Source: Paraglaciecola sp.
GTDB taxonomy: Bacteria; Pseudomonadota; Gammaproteobacteria; Enterobacterales; Alteromonadaceae
Length of the DNA stretch: 64,000 nucleotides
Assembly (NCBI GenBank): GCA_009993955.1
Contig: JAACSL010000007.1
Location: 62,001-126,000, forward strand
Reading direction: 5' to 3'
Shown: piece by piece, positions 56,101 to 64,000 of the stretch
Numbering within the stretch: the first letter of the stretch is position 1
Layout of the letters: each line of letters begins with the position of its first letter
Notes under the pieces: generated by a model
Seen by the model: the letters and a program-made list of their open reading frames with translations, nothing else
What the model was told of the DNA's origin: nothing
Databases searched by the model: none
Program-made: the position numbers and the translations under genes

Positions 56101-57047
56101 AATTAAGCAAGCTTCAACATGACTTACAAGCTAAGGTCAAACAAAGTCTAGTACAGGTAGTCAGTCCAGGGATTGAGCAAAAAGGACTGACCCAATGGAC
56201 ATTTGCCGATCTACCCAAAGAATTTGTCGAACAGCGAGCTGGCTTTGAAATTAAGGCCTTCCCTGGCTTGGTGAAACAAGGGAGTAGTGTGGCTATTCAG
56301 CTGTTTGAACAAGCGCATTTAGCCCAACGTGCTCATCTAGTGGGGGTTCGGCAATTAATTATTCTGGCCATCCCATCACCGATAAAATATTTACAAGAAA
56401 AATTACCCAATAAAGCCAAATTAGGCTTGTATTTTAACCCTTTTGGTCAGATTCACGCGCTGATAGACGACTGTATTAATGCGGCAGTCGATCAACTAAT
56501 CAAACAATTCTGTGAACAGCAGCACAGCGAATTAAGGTCGCAGGAAGCGTTTAAACGCTGTTGTGATGAAGTACGCCAAGACATCAATGAATTGGTGTTA
56601 AGCCTGACTCAAAAAATAGAAGTTGGTTTAACCTCTGCCCACAGTATTGCCAAAAAATTAAAGGGCAATGTGCCGTTGACCATGATTAACGCCCACAGTG
56701 ACATTAAACAGCACCTTGATTCATTGGTTTATCCAAACTTTGTCAGCGATATTGGCGTGGACAGGATCAATGATTGGCAACGTTATATCGAGGGTATCAA
56801 ACGTCGTTTAGACAAACTGCCTGTTGATCCCATCAAAGACAAATTGCATCAGTTAAATATTGAAAAAGTGCAAGAAGAATATCAACGTCGCTTGAGCCAG
56901 ATCCCAGCGGGTCGCGAGATACCGACGGCTTTGCAAGAAGTGAGATGGTTATTGGAAGAATTGCGGATCTCCTTCTTTGCTCAGCAGCTAGGAACCAGTA
57001 TGCCAATTTCGGTGAAACGCATTCAAAATCAATTAAGCGCAATTTGA
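53151..57047 (+). CDS. hrpA: ATP-dependent RNA helicase HrpA
   Basis: 1298 residues, DEAH-box helicase acting on mRNA and stalled ribosomes. Walker A GETGSGKT (98-105), DEAH at 194-197 in IIIDEAHERS, SAT motif TSATI, motif V/VI ATNVAETSLTV and QRAGRCGR. The C-terminal DUF3418 region gives the HrpA length. Start is TTG 53151 with GAGAG upstream; ATG 53205 is an alternative 18 residues later. Confidence 0.96.
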   Translation: MIDQSGTPSQPSVTELTAMLKQCLSKDRHKFAMRLRQYQSMDSARQGQLVDDIVKSLSIVNLKRQQVPDIDYPPLPVSDKKADIAKAIAEHQVVIVAGETGSGKTTQLPKICLELGRGIQGLIGHTQPRRLAARTVAQRIAQELQSPLGQHVGFKIRFSDNVSENSYVKLMTDGILLAEIQQDRYLSQYDTIIIDEAHERSLNIDFILGYLKQLLPKRPDLKLIITSATIDPLRFSTHFNHAPVIEVSGRTYPVEMRYRPMSETDNDQSQAIIEAVEELDREAPGDILVFLSGEREIRDTAEALTKQQFRHTEVVPLYARLSVAEQNRVFQSHAGRRIVLATNVAETSLTVPGIKYVIDPGFARISRYSVRSKVQRLPIEPISQASANQRAGRCGRVSNGICIRLYSEEDYLNRDAFTDPEILRTNLASVILQMIALGLGEIDKFPFVQAPDSRNINDGFRLLEELGAITNNESRLQLTPIGRQLARLPVDPRYARMVVEAARLNCLSEVLVIAAGLSIQDPRERPQDKRQAADEKHSEYRSKESDFLGYVSLWQDFKQLQKELSANQLKTWCKKHFINHLRMREWQDIVSQLKKSVAELGFGISANSADYQAVHQALASGLLSHIGFKDKEREYLGARNSRFLIFPGSGLSKSLPKWTMVAELVETSNLYGRVAAKIEPEWLESLAKHLSKTEYSEPHWSKKQGVVQAFEKVTLFGLVLVSQRRRTYSHIDPVVCRDIFIRQALVNLDTKLNYAFLRHNQQVVESIESLEKKSRRRDLLVDEETLVEFYANRLPEHICSEASFKKWWQKCAGDKADSLHFDPQSLIKKDTTHIDEFSFPEVYRQGNLRLNLSYHFEPTEEDDGVSLMIPLALLNQVEDQGFDWLIPGLRHELIVGLIRSLPKRLRRNFVPAPNYADACVNELSMYDKKGQFVPFIQALSDKLKRMTGVEVGAEEWQLESLDKHLKFNFKVLDEQGQLLKQGRELSKLQHDLQAKVKQSLVQVVSPGIEQKGLTQWTFADLPKEFVEQRAGFEIKAFPGLVKQGSSVAIQLFEQAHLAQRAHLVGVRQLIILAIPSPIKYLQEKLPNKAKLGLYFNPFGQIHALIDDCINAAVDQLIKQFCEQQHSELRSQEAFKRCCDEVRQDINELVLSLTQKIEVGLTSAHSIAKKLKGNVPLTMINAHSDIKQHLDSLVYPNFVSDIGVDRINDWQRYIEGIKRRLDKLPVDPIKDKLHQLNIEKVQEEYQRRLSQIPAGREIPTALQEVRWLLEELRISFFAQQLGTSMPISVKRIQNQLSAI

Positions 57048-57122
57048 TTATTAAGACGTTGACTTTATTGATCGCGCGCCCTATAAACACGGGGGGCAAT
57101 ATTAAACAGCAAGAGGTAGTGG

Positions 57123-57425
57123 ATGTTAGGTTACGACGATAAACGCAATTTTTTCCGCATGATGATTAACTCAGCCTGCGAATTAGTGGTGAAAGACGAC
57201 GAGTCTACACGTACTTTACAAGCAGTTTGTAAGGACATCAGTGCCACCGGCATGTCGTTTGAGCTAGAAGAAAACTCAATGGAAATGGGTACTCTTGTGA
57301 ATGTTCACATAGCCTCAACCAGTAGCCAAATTCCATCGCTTTCAGCCAGTGCTAAGGTAGTACGTTGTGAGGCCATTGGTGACAATTCATGTTTGATTGG
57401 CGTTGAAATCATTGAAATGAAATAA
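57123..57425 (+). CDS. PilZ-domain protein
   Basis: 100 residues consisting of one PilZ domain. The c-di-GMP motif RxxxR is RNFFR (8-12), and DxSxxG is DISATG (38-43), so binding is likely. Stand-alone PilZ proteins act as diguanylate signal effectors; the target is unknown. It is 75 nt downstream of hrpA and convergent with rlmI. Confidence 0.92.
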   Translation: MLGYDDKRNFFRMMINSACELVVKDDESTRTLQAVCKDISATGMSFELEENSMEMGTLVNVHIASTSSQIPSLSASAKVVRCEAIGDNSCLIGVEIIEMK

Positions 57426-57458
57426 ACACCTTGCTGGACCTTAGACTCAGCAACACAT

Positions 57459-57484
57459 AAAAAATCCCGCTGTTGATGCGGGAT
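57459..57484 (-). terminator. Terminator of rlmI
   Basis: On the minus strand ATCCCGC (57484-57478) and GCGGGAT (57470-57464) form the stem, followed by TTTTTT at 57463-57458. Between the convergent PilZ and rlmI genes. Confidence 0.85.
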
Positions 57485-57503
57485 CCCATGACATATTTCC
57501 CGC

Positions 57504-58691
57504 TTACCACACTCGGCAGATCAAACCTTTCAAATAAAATCCTTCTGGATAAGATGAAGCCACTGGGTGGTCGGCGGCTTGACCCAAGCGTTCGATATAT
57601 TGCACTTCACGTCCAGCATCTAAAGCGGCGTCAGCCACGACTTTTTGAAACAATTCAAAAGACAACAAACCAGAACAACTGAAGGTAGACAAGATGCCTC
57701 CCGGCTTGAGAATTTGCATGGCCAACATATTAATATCTTTGTAACCCCGACAGGCGCGAATGAGTGAGGCTTTTGAATCAACAAACTTCGGCGGATCAAG
57801 AATGATGTGATCAAAATGTTGTTGCGCCTGTTTGTAGTCTCTCAGTGCTTGAAAAACATCAGCGTTGATGAATTCACATTTGTTCACATCAAGCTTGTTG
57901 ATTTCCACATTGCGCTTAGCGGTGTGCAAGGCCAAATCCGATACATCGAGGTTAGTGACTTTTTTTGCGCCAGCGGCCAAGGCATAACTACCAAAGGTGC
58001 CGGTGTAACAAAAACAATTTAATACGGTTTTGTCGTTGGCATATTTAGCTGCAATGGCACGATTATCTCGTTGATCAAGGTAAAAACCGGTTTTATGCCC
58101 TTGTTTTACATCGACGATAATCTTTACCCCGTTTTCTTCGATCACAACCTCATCTGGAATTTCGCCATGCAGCACTTGAGTGAGTTCAGGCAGACCTTCT
58201 TTTTTGCGCACGGCTACGTCACTGCGTTCATAAATCACACAGTCTGGAAATTCTTTGCGCAGTGCCCAAACAATTTTATCACGATGTTTTTCAGCTCCCG
58301 CCGATAATAACTGGCAGACCAAGACATTGGCATAACGGTCAATGGTAACGCCGGGTAAACCATCAGATTCTGCGGCAATTAGGCGGTACGCCGTCAAGCC
58401 ATGTCGGACGATGATGTCCTCTCGACCACGTTGTGCCCGTGCAATGCGTCGCTGAAAAAAACCGTTATCAATGATTTCTTGTTGATCAAAGGTCCAAATA
58501 CGCACCTGGATCTGTGATTCAGGTGACCACGCGCCGCGTCCAAGCCACTGGCCTTCACTGCTGAACACATCCACCGTATCTCCGGAATTCATCCGCCCAA
58601 CCTGCTGGGCAATGCCACTGGCAAAGATCCAAGGGTGACGTCTTAGTAGGGATTTTTCTCGTTCGGGCTGCAAAATAACGCTAGATGACAT
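57504..58691 (-). CDS. rlmI: 23S rRNA (cytosine-1962-C5)-methyltransferase
   Basis: 395 residues. N-terminal PUA domain ([28 protein letters not shown]), then the EEHEE region and SAM-binding [40 protein letters not shown] and the FSCSGLLS cysteine motif. Methylates C1962 of 23S rRNA. Divergent from the quinone oxidoreductase gene. Confidence 0.93.
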   Translation of the reverse strand: MSSSVILQPEREKSLLRRHPWIFASGIAQQVGRMNSGDTVDVFSSEGQWLGRGAWSPESQIQVRIWTFDQQEIIDNGFFQRRIARAQRGREDIIVRHGLTAYRLIAAESDGLPGVTIDRYANVLVCQLLSAGAEKHRDKIVWALRKEFPDCVIYERSDVAVRKKEGLPELTQVLHGEIPDEVVIEENGVKIIVDVKQGHKTGFYLDQRDNRAIAAKYANDKTVLNCFCYTGTFGSYALAAGAKKVTNLDVSDLALHTAKRNVEINKLDVNKCEFINADVFQALRDYKQAQQHFDHIILDPPKFVDSKASLIRACRGYKDINMLAMQILKPGGILSTFSCSGLLSFELFQKVVADAALDAGREVQYIERLGQAADHPVASSYPEGFYLKGLICRVW

Positions 58692-58755
58692 AGAGTAAGC
58701 TTCTTAAAAAATTTTACTAATTGTAACACCAAGCCATCCACAACACGGATATAAA

Positions 58756-59739
58756 ATGCAATATATTGCCCACACCAAAGGTTGTCAGGCCGAACAACTT
58801 AAGGTTCAACAGACCATACTACCTATCTTACAAAGCGGGCAGGTACTCATCAAAGTGGCTGCCTTTGGGATTAACCGTGCTGATTTATTGCAGCGTCAAG
58901 GATTGTACCCTGCTCCCCAAGGGGATAGTGAAATCTTGGGCTTAGAAGTGGCAGGCATAATAAGCGCGTTAGCTGATGATCTCAGTCCCTCAACAACCTT
59001 GTTTATTGGCGCCAGCGTGATGGCATTGGTAGGCGGAGGTGGCTATGCCGAATATGTGGCGGTAGATCATCGCCATATACTGCCTCAACCGACTACTTAT
59101 AAGGCCAATGAGGCGGCAGCTATTCCTGAGGTTTTCCTCACGGCTTACCAATGCATGTGGTTCGAATATCAGCTACATGCCAGGGCTAAAGTACTTATTC
59201 ATGCGGGGGCAAGTGGCGTGGGCTTGGCGGCCATTCAATTGGCAAAACTACTCGATTGTGAAGTGGTGGTGACGGCATCAAGTGCAGAAAAACTAGCTGT
59301 GTGTGCTGAATATGGTGCTGATTGGGGGATCAACTATCGCGATGAGGATTTTGTCGAAATATGCAAGGCACGGGAATTCAAGGCTGATTTTATTTTGGAT
59401 TTTGTCGGCGCTGATTATCTTGGGCGCAACCTACAGATATTGGCGATAGATGGGTGCATCATGCATTTGGCGATGTTGGGAGGTCGAATGGTGCCACTAT
59501 TGGATATGGCTCTCATGCTCGCCAAGCGGGCGACATTAAAAGCGTCAACACTGCGCAGTCGCACGGTTGATTATAAAAGTCAGCTCATTGCAGCCTTTCA
59601 CAAGGATTGTTTAGCTCATTTTGTCACTGGCAAACTGCGTGCTGTGGTGGATAAGGTCTACCCAGCAAGCGATATCAGTGCGGCTCACCTGCGGATGGAA
59701 GCCAATAATAACGCCGGCAAATTAGTCTGTTATTGGTAG
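58756..59739 (+). CDS. NAD(P)H quinone oxidoreductase (PIG3-type MDR)
   Basis: 327-residue zinc-free MDR enzyme. Marks: FGINRADLLQRQGLYPAP, GLEVAGIISAL, AAIPEVFLTAYQCMW and the nucleotide site IHAGASGVGLAAIQLAKLL with ADFILDFVGADYL. Reduces quinones with NADPH. Its last ten bases overlap the convergent allantoate-amidohydrolase-like gene. Confidence 0.9.
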   Translation: MQYIAHTKGCQAEQLKVQQTILPILQSGQVLIKVAAFGINRADLLQRQGLYPAPQGDSEILGLEVAGIISALADDLSPSTTLFIGASVMALVGGGGYAEYVAVDHRHILPQPTTYKANEAAAIPEVFLTAYQCMWFEYQLHARAKVLIHAGASGVGLAAIQLAKLLDCEVVVTASSAEKLAVCAEYGADWGINYRDEDFVEICKAREFKADFILDFVGADYLGRNLQILAIDGCIMHLAMLGGRMVPLLDMALMLAKRATLKASTLRSRTVDYKSQLIAAFHKDCLAHFVTGKLRAVVDKVYPASDISAAHLRMEANNNAGKLVCYW

Positions 59740-60950
59740 CCTTGCAAAAAAGCCAATAATACCGCGAGTGTTTGTTCTACATCATCCACGGCTATGGCTT
59801 CGGCAGGATGATGACTAATGCCTTTTACACAGCGCATAAATAACATGCCCACTGGGCATATATTGGCCATGGCCATGGCATCATGACCTGCGCCAGAACT
59901 GAGATAAAAGGGTTTGATTCCACACGTTTTTATCGCTTGAGAAAGTTTTTCTTGCATGTCTGAAGCACAATTTACCCCCGCTGCACTGTGGGTTTGTATT
60001 ATGTTCAGGCTTAGCTGGCGACGCTTGGCAATGGCGTCAAGGGTCTCCTCGATAGAAGTGAAAACCTGATCACGTAAGTCGTCATTTTCACTGCGAATAT
60101 CCAAAGAAAATTCAGTGCGCCCACTGATCACATTAGTGGCACCGGTAACACAATGTAACTTACCCACCGTCGCCACAACCTTGCCGGCAGTTGCCAACTT
60201 TTCTACCGCCAGGATCATCTCTGCAGCCCCTGCTAGGGCATCCTGACGCATTGACATCGGCACGGTACCAGCGTGACCTGCTTGCCCGGCAACCGTGCAC
60301 TTAAATCGTCTCGCACCGGCTATGCCGGTTACCACACCCACTGCAAGGTTTTTGGCTTCTAAGACCGGCCCTTGTTCAATGTGAATTTCAAGAAAAGCAT
60401 GAATATCATTGGCTCTGACACTGTGTTGCACCCGATTGATATCCAGACCAAAGTCGCGCATGGCATGTGCCATGCAAATGCCATTTGCATCCACTAAGGT
60501 GGCCCAGTTTTGTTGCCACGTTCCAGCAACCGCACGGCTGCCCAGTAATGTGGCGCCAAAACGCGTTCCTTCTTCGTCACCAAAGCCCACGATCTGCACA
60601 TTAAATGGCAATGATATGCCCGTGGCGTTAAGATGTTGCACCGCCGCAATAGGCAGCAAAACGCCGAGTATGCCGTCATATTTACCGCCATTGGGTACCG
60701 TATCCAAATGGCTGCCAATGACCAGAGTGGGGGCATCCAGTTTATTTGTGGGCCATGCTCCCCATTGATTGCCCGCTTCGTCTTGCCAAGTGCGCATACC
60801 GGCCTGCTGCATCCACAGCATGACTTGTTGATTGGCGGATTTATGCTCTTTGCTCAGGTAGCGCCTGTCCATGCAGTCTGGATCTTGACTGTACTGTGCC
60901 AGTTCATCACAGCGCTGATAAACGAGCTGGGCGTAATCAGCGAGGCTCAT
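59730..60950 (-). CDS. hpxK: Allantoate amidohydrolase-like M20 enzyme (HpxK/AllC candidate)
   Basis: 406-residue di-metal hydrolase of the carbamoylase/ureidoglycolate subfamily. Metal residues: His81 in GSHLDTVPNGGKYDG, Asp92, Glu126-Glu127 in GFGDEEGTRF, His190 in EIHIEQGPVLE and a C-terminal SHHPAEAI. Allantoate, ureidoglycine and N-carbamyl amino acids are all used by this family; allantoate is inferred because a class-V aminotransferase and an HpxW-like gene precede it in one operon, overlapping by four bases. Confidence 0.85.
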   Translation of the reverse strand: MSLADYAQLVYQRCDELAQYSQDPDCMDRRYLSKEHKSANQQVMLWMQQAGMRTWQDEAGNQWGAWPTNKLDAPTLVIGSHLDTVPNGGKYDGILGVLLPIAAVQHLNATGISLPFNVQIVGFGDEEGTRFGATLLGSRAVAGTWQQNWATLVDANGICMAHAMRDFGLDINRVQHSVRANDIHAFLEIHIEQGPVLEAKNLAVGVVTGIAGARRFKCTVAGQAGHAGTVPMSMRQDALAGAAEMILAVEKLATAGKVVATVGKLHCVTGATNVISGRTEFSLDIRSENDDLRDQVFTSIEETLDAIAKRRQLSLNIIQTHSAAGVNCASDMQEKLSQAIKTCGIKPFYLSSGAGHDAMAMANICPVGMLFMRCVKGISHHPAEAIAVDDVEQTLAVLLAFLQGYQ

Positions 60951-62170
60951 AGTTTACGCTCAGCATAAATTTGCATAGCGTTATCAATGGCAAGACCTGC
61001 TTGCAAGGGGTGTTTAGCTCGGCGTAATAATGTTTCCAAGGATTGTAAGGTATGTAAAACGGCGTCTTTTCTGGCGTTGTAGCCCATGGTGCCGATACGC
61101 CATATCTTGCCATGCAGGGGGCCAAAACTGGTACCGATCTCAATATTAAAATCGTTAAGTAACTGTTGACGAATATCGTCACCCTTGATCTTTTCGGGGA
61201 TATACACCCCAACCACATTGTTCATTTTGTGTTGCAAATCACCAAAGGGCTGCAAATTTAGACCACGCACCCCAGCTAACATCGCTTCACCATGTAATTG
61301 ATGGCGCTGGATGCTGCTGTCGATACCTTCTTCCAACAAGTTGATGGCGCATTCACGTGCGCAATACAGCATGGATGTCGCCTCGGTATGATGATTGAGG
61401 CGCTCAGGGCCCCAGTAATCTAGGATCATGGCTAAATCAAAATAGTTAGATGCAATACGAGGACGTGTACCCTGTGTATGATGGGCTGCCACGATACCGG
61501 CTTCTACATGACGACGCTGACGAATTAACTCAACATAACGGTCGCTGAGGGTAATAGGGGCGCTGCCGCTTGGTCCACCCAGACATTTTTGTAAACCCAC
61601 TGACACCGCATCTAACTGCCATTCATCGGTCTCAAAAGGATTACCACCAATTGATGCGGTGGCATCGGCATAAAACAATACATCGTGGCGTCGACATATC
61701 TCCCCTATGTGCTGCAGAGGCTGTAACATGGTTGTGGATGTATCACCTTGAACCATGGCGAGTAATTTGGGTTTTACCAGTTTAATGGCGTCTTCTATCT
61801 GCTCGGCTGTAAAAACCTGCCCCCATTCCACTTCGATACAATGCACCTTCGCCCCGGCGCGTTCGGCGATTTCTTTAAGCAAATGCCCAAATCGACCAAA
61901 AACCGGCACGAGGACTTTATCACCCGGTTCGATACAGGAAACCAATACGGCTTCAATGCCTGCTCTGGATGTGCCATCAACTAATAAAGTTGCGCTATTT
62001 TGGGTTTTAAATACCTGTCGATACAGGGCCATGACTTCATTCATGTAGCATGTCATCACCGGATCATACTGGCCGATAAGTTGAGTCGACATGGCACCAA
62101 GCACCCGTGGGTAACAATTGATTGGGCCTGGCCCCATTAATAGACGGGGAGGGGGATTAAGGCGATTCAT
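60947..62170 (-). CDS. hpxJ: Class-V aminotransferase, (S)-ureidoglycine-glyoxylate type candidate (HpxJ/PucG)
   Basis: 407 residues, PLP enzyme of the alanine/serine-glyoxylate aminotransferase fold. PLP Lys195 in SVGLQKCLGGPSGSAP, substrate site LLMGPGPINCYPRVL at the N-terminus, DGTSRAGIEAVL, and HHTQGTRPRIASNYFDL. Homologues in purine operons transfer the amino group of ureidoglycine to glyoxylate, giving oxalurate and glycine. Coupled to the hydrolase gene by a four-base overlap and 10 nt after the permease. Serine- or alanine-glyoxylate activity is the alternative. Confidence 0.82.
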   Translation of the reverse strand: MNRLNPPPRLLMGPGPINCYPRVLGAMSTQLIGQYDPVMTCYMNEVMALYRQVFKTQNSATLLVDGTSRAGIEAVLVSCIEPGDKVLVPVFGRFGHLLKEIAERAGAKVHCIEVEWGQVFTAEQIEDAIKLVKPKLLAMVQGDTSTTMLQPLQHIGEICRRHDVLFYADATASIGGNPFETDEWQLDAVSVGLQKCLGGPSGSAPITLSDRYVELIRQRRHVEAGIVAAHHTQGTRPRIASNYFDLAMILDYWGPERLNHHTEATSMLYCARECAINLLEEGIDSSIQRHQLHGEAMLAGVRGLNLQPFGDLQHKMNNVVGVYIPEKIKGDDIRQQLLNDFNIEIGTSFGPLHGKIWRIGTMGYNARKDAVLHTLQSLETLLRRAKHPLQAGLAIDNAMQIYAERKL

Positions 62171-62180
62171 GCTCGATTTC

Positions 62181-63002
62181 CTAAAGTAAAGACTGCAGTA
62201 ACATGCGTCCGCCAGTGATCAACAACACCACAGCAAACACTTTTTTCAATTTATTGGCGTCCATACTGGCCGCCAGTTTTGCACCAAGGGGGGCAAACAG
62301 CACCGTTAACGGCACTATGCAGACAAAACCAATGATATTGACCAGACCAAAGGTGAGGGCAGGTGCATCAGCAGGTGTTGTGCCAAAGACCAGCATAGTG
62401 AAGGCGGCAGGCACCGAAATTAATAGGCCTATGGCGGCTGCCGTGCCCACGGCTTTGTGCGCTGGATAGTTGCAACTGGTCAGAATAGGCACGGATAATG
62501 TGCCGCCACCGATGCCTACCATGGCGCTGAAAAACCCAATACAGGTGGCCATTATGCTCTGGCCCGTCGCTCCAGGTAAGGTATCAACTAACGCAGCTTT
62601 ACCCGTGCGGAACAACATGTTTAATGCAGACAAACAGGCTACTACACCAAAGACGCTACTCAGCCACTGGCCGCCCATTAGGGTCACCAAAGCACTGCCC
62701 AACAATACGCCAAGTAGAATAAAACCAGCCCAGAATTTAAGTAGTTCAAAGTCTACATTGCCTTTTTGCCGATGAGCACGAATCGAACTGAGGGAAGTAG
62801 GGATGATCGTAGCTAAGGATGTCGCGGTGGCAATTAACATTGCACTTGCCGGAGATACTCCAAAACCTTGAAACAAAAAATACAAAACCGGCACAATAAC
62901 AATGCCGCCGCCCACTCCCAGTAATCCAGCCAATAGCCCAGCAAAAACCCCCGTGGTAGCTAGGGCCAAAATGGTAGAAAGATTGTCTAAAATTAGCTGC
63001 AT
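62181..63002 (-). CDS. TauE/SafE-family membrane permease
   Basis: 273 residues, about eight hydrophobic segments with the inverted repeat GLLAGLLGVGGGIVIVPVLYF near residue 20 and FFSAMVGIGGGTLSVPIL near residue 155, typical of the family. Members move small anions such as sulfite, sulfoacetate or taurine-related acids. Its place between an HpxW-like and an HpxJ-like gene suggests export of oxalate or oxamate, which is inference. Confidence 0.9.
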   Translation of the reverse strand: MQLILDNLSTILALATTGVFAGLLAGLLGVGGGIVIVPVLYFLFQGFGVSPASAMLIATATSLATIIPTSLSSIRAHRQKGNVDFELLKFWAGFILLGVLLGSALVTLMGGQWLSSVFGVVACLSALNMLFRTGKAALVDTLPGATGQSIMATCIGFFSAMVGIGGGTLSVPILTSCNYPAHKAVGTAAAIGLLISVPAAFTMLVFGTTPADAPALTFGLVNIIGFVCIVPLTVLFAPLGAKLAASMDANKLKKVFAVVLLITGGRMLLQSLL

Positions 63003-63043
63003 ATTACCTTCTGATTATTTTGTTAAGTTCACGCATATTCTGC

Positions 63044-64000
63044 TTAGCCAACGGGATAAAACGCTCTACCATCACTGCGGGGATCACTCGCCGCTATCAC
63101 CTGGTTACTGGGGTTCAAGACAATTGCACCGGCATGTCCCATTAGTTCATTGCAGGCATCTACGATGGCAATGTCATGACCACGGTTGATCAAATTGCTC
63201 ACTATGGCATCGGGCATGTCGTGCTCAATTTTGAGATTGTGGCTGTTGTCTCCCCACGTACGACCCAATAACCACCGACTTTCGCTGATGGCGTTAGCAA
63301 GGGGTTTTTGTTGGTACACATGACGTGTAAACAACGCTGCTTGAGTTTGTGGTTGGCCTTCACCGCCCATGGTGCCATACACCATACGGCGCCCATCTTT
63401 GAGTGCTGCATAGGCAGGATTGAGGGTATGAAAAGGTTTTAAGCCGGGCTGCAAATAATTTACATTGTCTGGCTCAAGGCTAAATGATGTCCCACGGTTG
63501 TTCCATACGATGCCAGTTTGTGGTGACACTATGCCACTGCCAAACTCCCAGTAAATACTCTGAATGTAGCTGACCATGCGCCCTTGTTCATCACAAGCCC
63601 CCATCCAAATGGTATCGCCTTGTTTGGCCACATGCGGCCATGGAAGAGCATGTGTTATGGAAATTTGCTTGGTCATTTTGCCCAGCTCATCTTCACCAAG
63701 AAATTCGTTTAACGGACGGGTCAAACGTGAAGGATCAGCGACATATTGATTTCTTACTAAAAATGCTTGTTTGGTGCATTCCACCAGCAAGTGGATTAAA
63801 TCTGCCTCACTTTTGGCTAGTTGCTGCACACGATCATACAGCGCTAGGATAATCAGTGAGGCAATACCCTGAGTCGGAGCCGGTAAATTATACAAGTCGC
63901 CGATTGACGTGGATACGGTAAGTGCCTCCACCTGTTGAGCACTGTAGCGCTGAAAATCACTAAGTTGTAAAGGGGAGCCTGCCGCGGCCAAGTCCTCTGC
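63044..64000 (-). CDS. hpxW: Gamma-glutamyltransferase-like oxamate amidohydrolase candidate (HpxW), 5' part beyond window
   Basis: C-terminal part of a GGT-fold Ntn hydrolase; the frame is open to the right edge. The self-cleavage nucleophile is the Thr encoded at 63611-63613 in KQGDTIWMGACDEQGRMVS, then WEFGSGIVSP and AYAALKDGRRMVYGTMGGEGQPQTQ. Compared with the true GGT at 13426 the catalytic segment reads GDTIWMGA rather than NTSHISIV, and the GSPGG loop is GTMGGEGQ, pointing to a different substrate. Together with the HpxJ- and HpxK-like genes downstream it fits HpxW, which hydrolyses oxamate. Confidence 0.75.
   Translation of the reverse strand, partial: AEDLAAAGSPLQLSDFQRYSAQQVEALTVSTSIGDLYNLPAPTQGIASLIILALYDRVQQLAKSEADLIHLLVECTKQAFLVRNQYVADPSRLTRPLNEFLGEDELGKMTKQISITHALPWPHVAKQGDTIWMGACDEQGRMVSYIQSIYWEFGSGIVSPQTGIVWNNRGTSFSLEPDNVNYLQPGLKPFHTLNPAYAALKDGRRMVYGTMGGEGQPQTQAALFTRHVYQQKPLANAISESRWLLGRTWGDNSHNLKIEHDMPDAIVSNLINRGHDIAIVDACNELMGHAGAIVLNPSNQVIAASDPRSDGRAFYPVG

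Noticed and set aside
63044-64000. GGT-like gene as a degraded copy of ggt
   Set aside because: The frame is open, with an intact nucleophile Thr and loops; it differs throughout from the ggt at 13426, so it is a paralogue rather than a decayed duplicate.
1-64000. Insertion sequences, prophage, CRISPR arrays, tRNA or rRNA genes
   Set aside because: Reading both strands I saw no transposase or integrase reading frame, no regular spacer repeat and no cloverleaf with CCA-type ends.

Overview
This 64-kb window looks like an ordinary chromosomal stretch of a marine gammaproteobacterium of the order Alteromonadales, probably close to Paraglaciecola, Glaciecola or Alteromonas. That placement is inferred from gene content and protein style: a rhombosortase, a VolA/Pla-1-type lipoprotein lipase, a tryptophan-halogenase-like protein beside a maltodextrin transporter and amylase, an M2 peptidyl-dipeptidase lipoprotein, a TonB-dependent receptor, and typical gamma-proteobacterial glnS, sbcB, hrpA, rlmD, rlmI, sohB and cmoM. 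Coding density is high and intergenic gaps are short and AT-rich. I found no rRNA, tRNA, CRISPR array, transposase, integrase or phage gene. Only the two edge genes are incomplete, and both are cut by the window boundary.

Layout. 1-3.0 kb: electron-transfer module, with ETF-ubiquinone oxidoreductase (cut at the left edge) divergent from etfB-etfA. 3.1-8.6 kb: a small glycogen-binding-domain protein, a GlxA/AraC-type regulator, and a divergent operon of acyl-CoA dehydrogenase, MDR reductase and SDR that would feed electrons to the ETF chain. 8.7-16.8 kb: azoreductase, exported glutathione peroxidase, S9 peptidase lipoprotein, rhombosortase, gamma-glutamyltransferase, a small lipoprotein and cysteine synthase. 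16.9-21.8 kb: a tight five-gene operon (MoxR/CoxD-like AAA+ ATPase, CoxE-like VWA protein, RDD membrane protein, XdhC/CoxF-like protein, MocA-like nucleotidyltransferase). It resembles a maturation operon for a molybdenum hydroxylase, but no hydroxylase subunit is in the window. 21.9-24.1 kb: rhomboid protease, thioesterase, and an exported protein with a PEP-CTERM-like tail. 24.1-30.2 kb: starch/maltodextrin locus with halogenase-like flavoprotein, sugar MFS transporter, GH13 amylase lipoprotein and LacI regulator, plus a candidate operator.

30.5-41.4 kb: glnS, yciK-like SDR, Pla-1-type lipase, sohB, TonB-dependent receptor and rlmD, separated by well-formed intrinsic terminators. 41.5-53.1 kb: M2 peptidase, phrB-Nif3-cmoM, ldhA-like dehydrogenase, second glutathione peroxidase, beta-hydroxyacid dehydrogenase, FapA-like protein, sbcB and a CBS-pair protein. 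53.1-59.7 kb: hrpA, PilZ protein, rlmI and a quinone oxidoreductase. 59.7-64 kb: a minus-strand operon (GGT-like HpxW candidate, TauE/SafE permease, class-V aminotransferase, allantoate-amidohydrolase-like enzyme) that fits the late ureide/oxamate branch of purine catabolism.

The most interesting hypotheses are three. The Cox-type maturation operon may serve a xanthine-dehydrogenase-like enzyme encoded elsewhere, which would link it to the purine module about 40 kb away. The HpxW-like GGT paralogue is paired with an anion permease. The halogenase-like protein is embedded in maltodextrin uptake. Several palindromes near promoters are reported as candidate operators.
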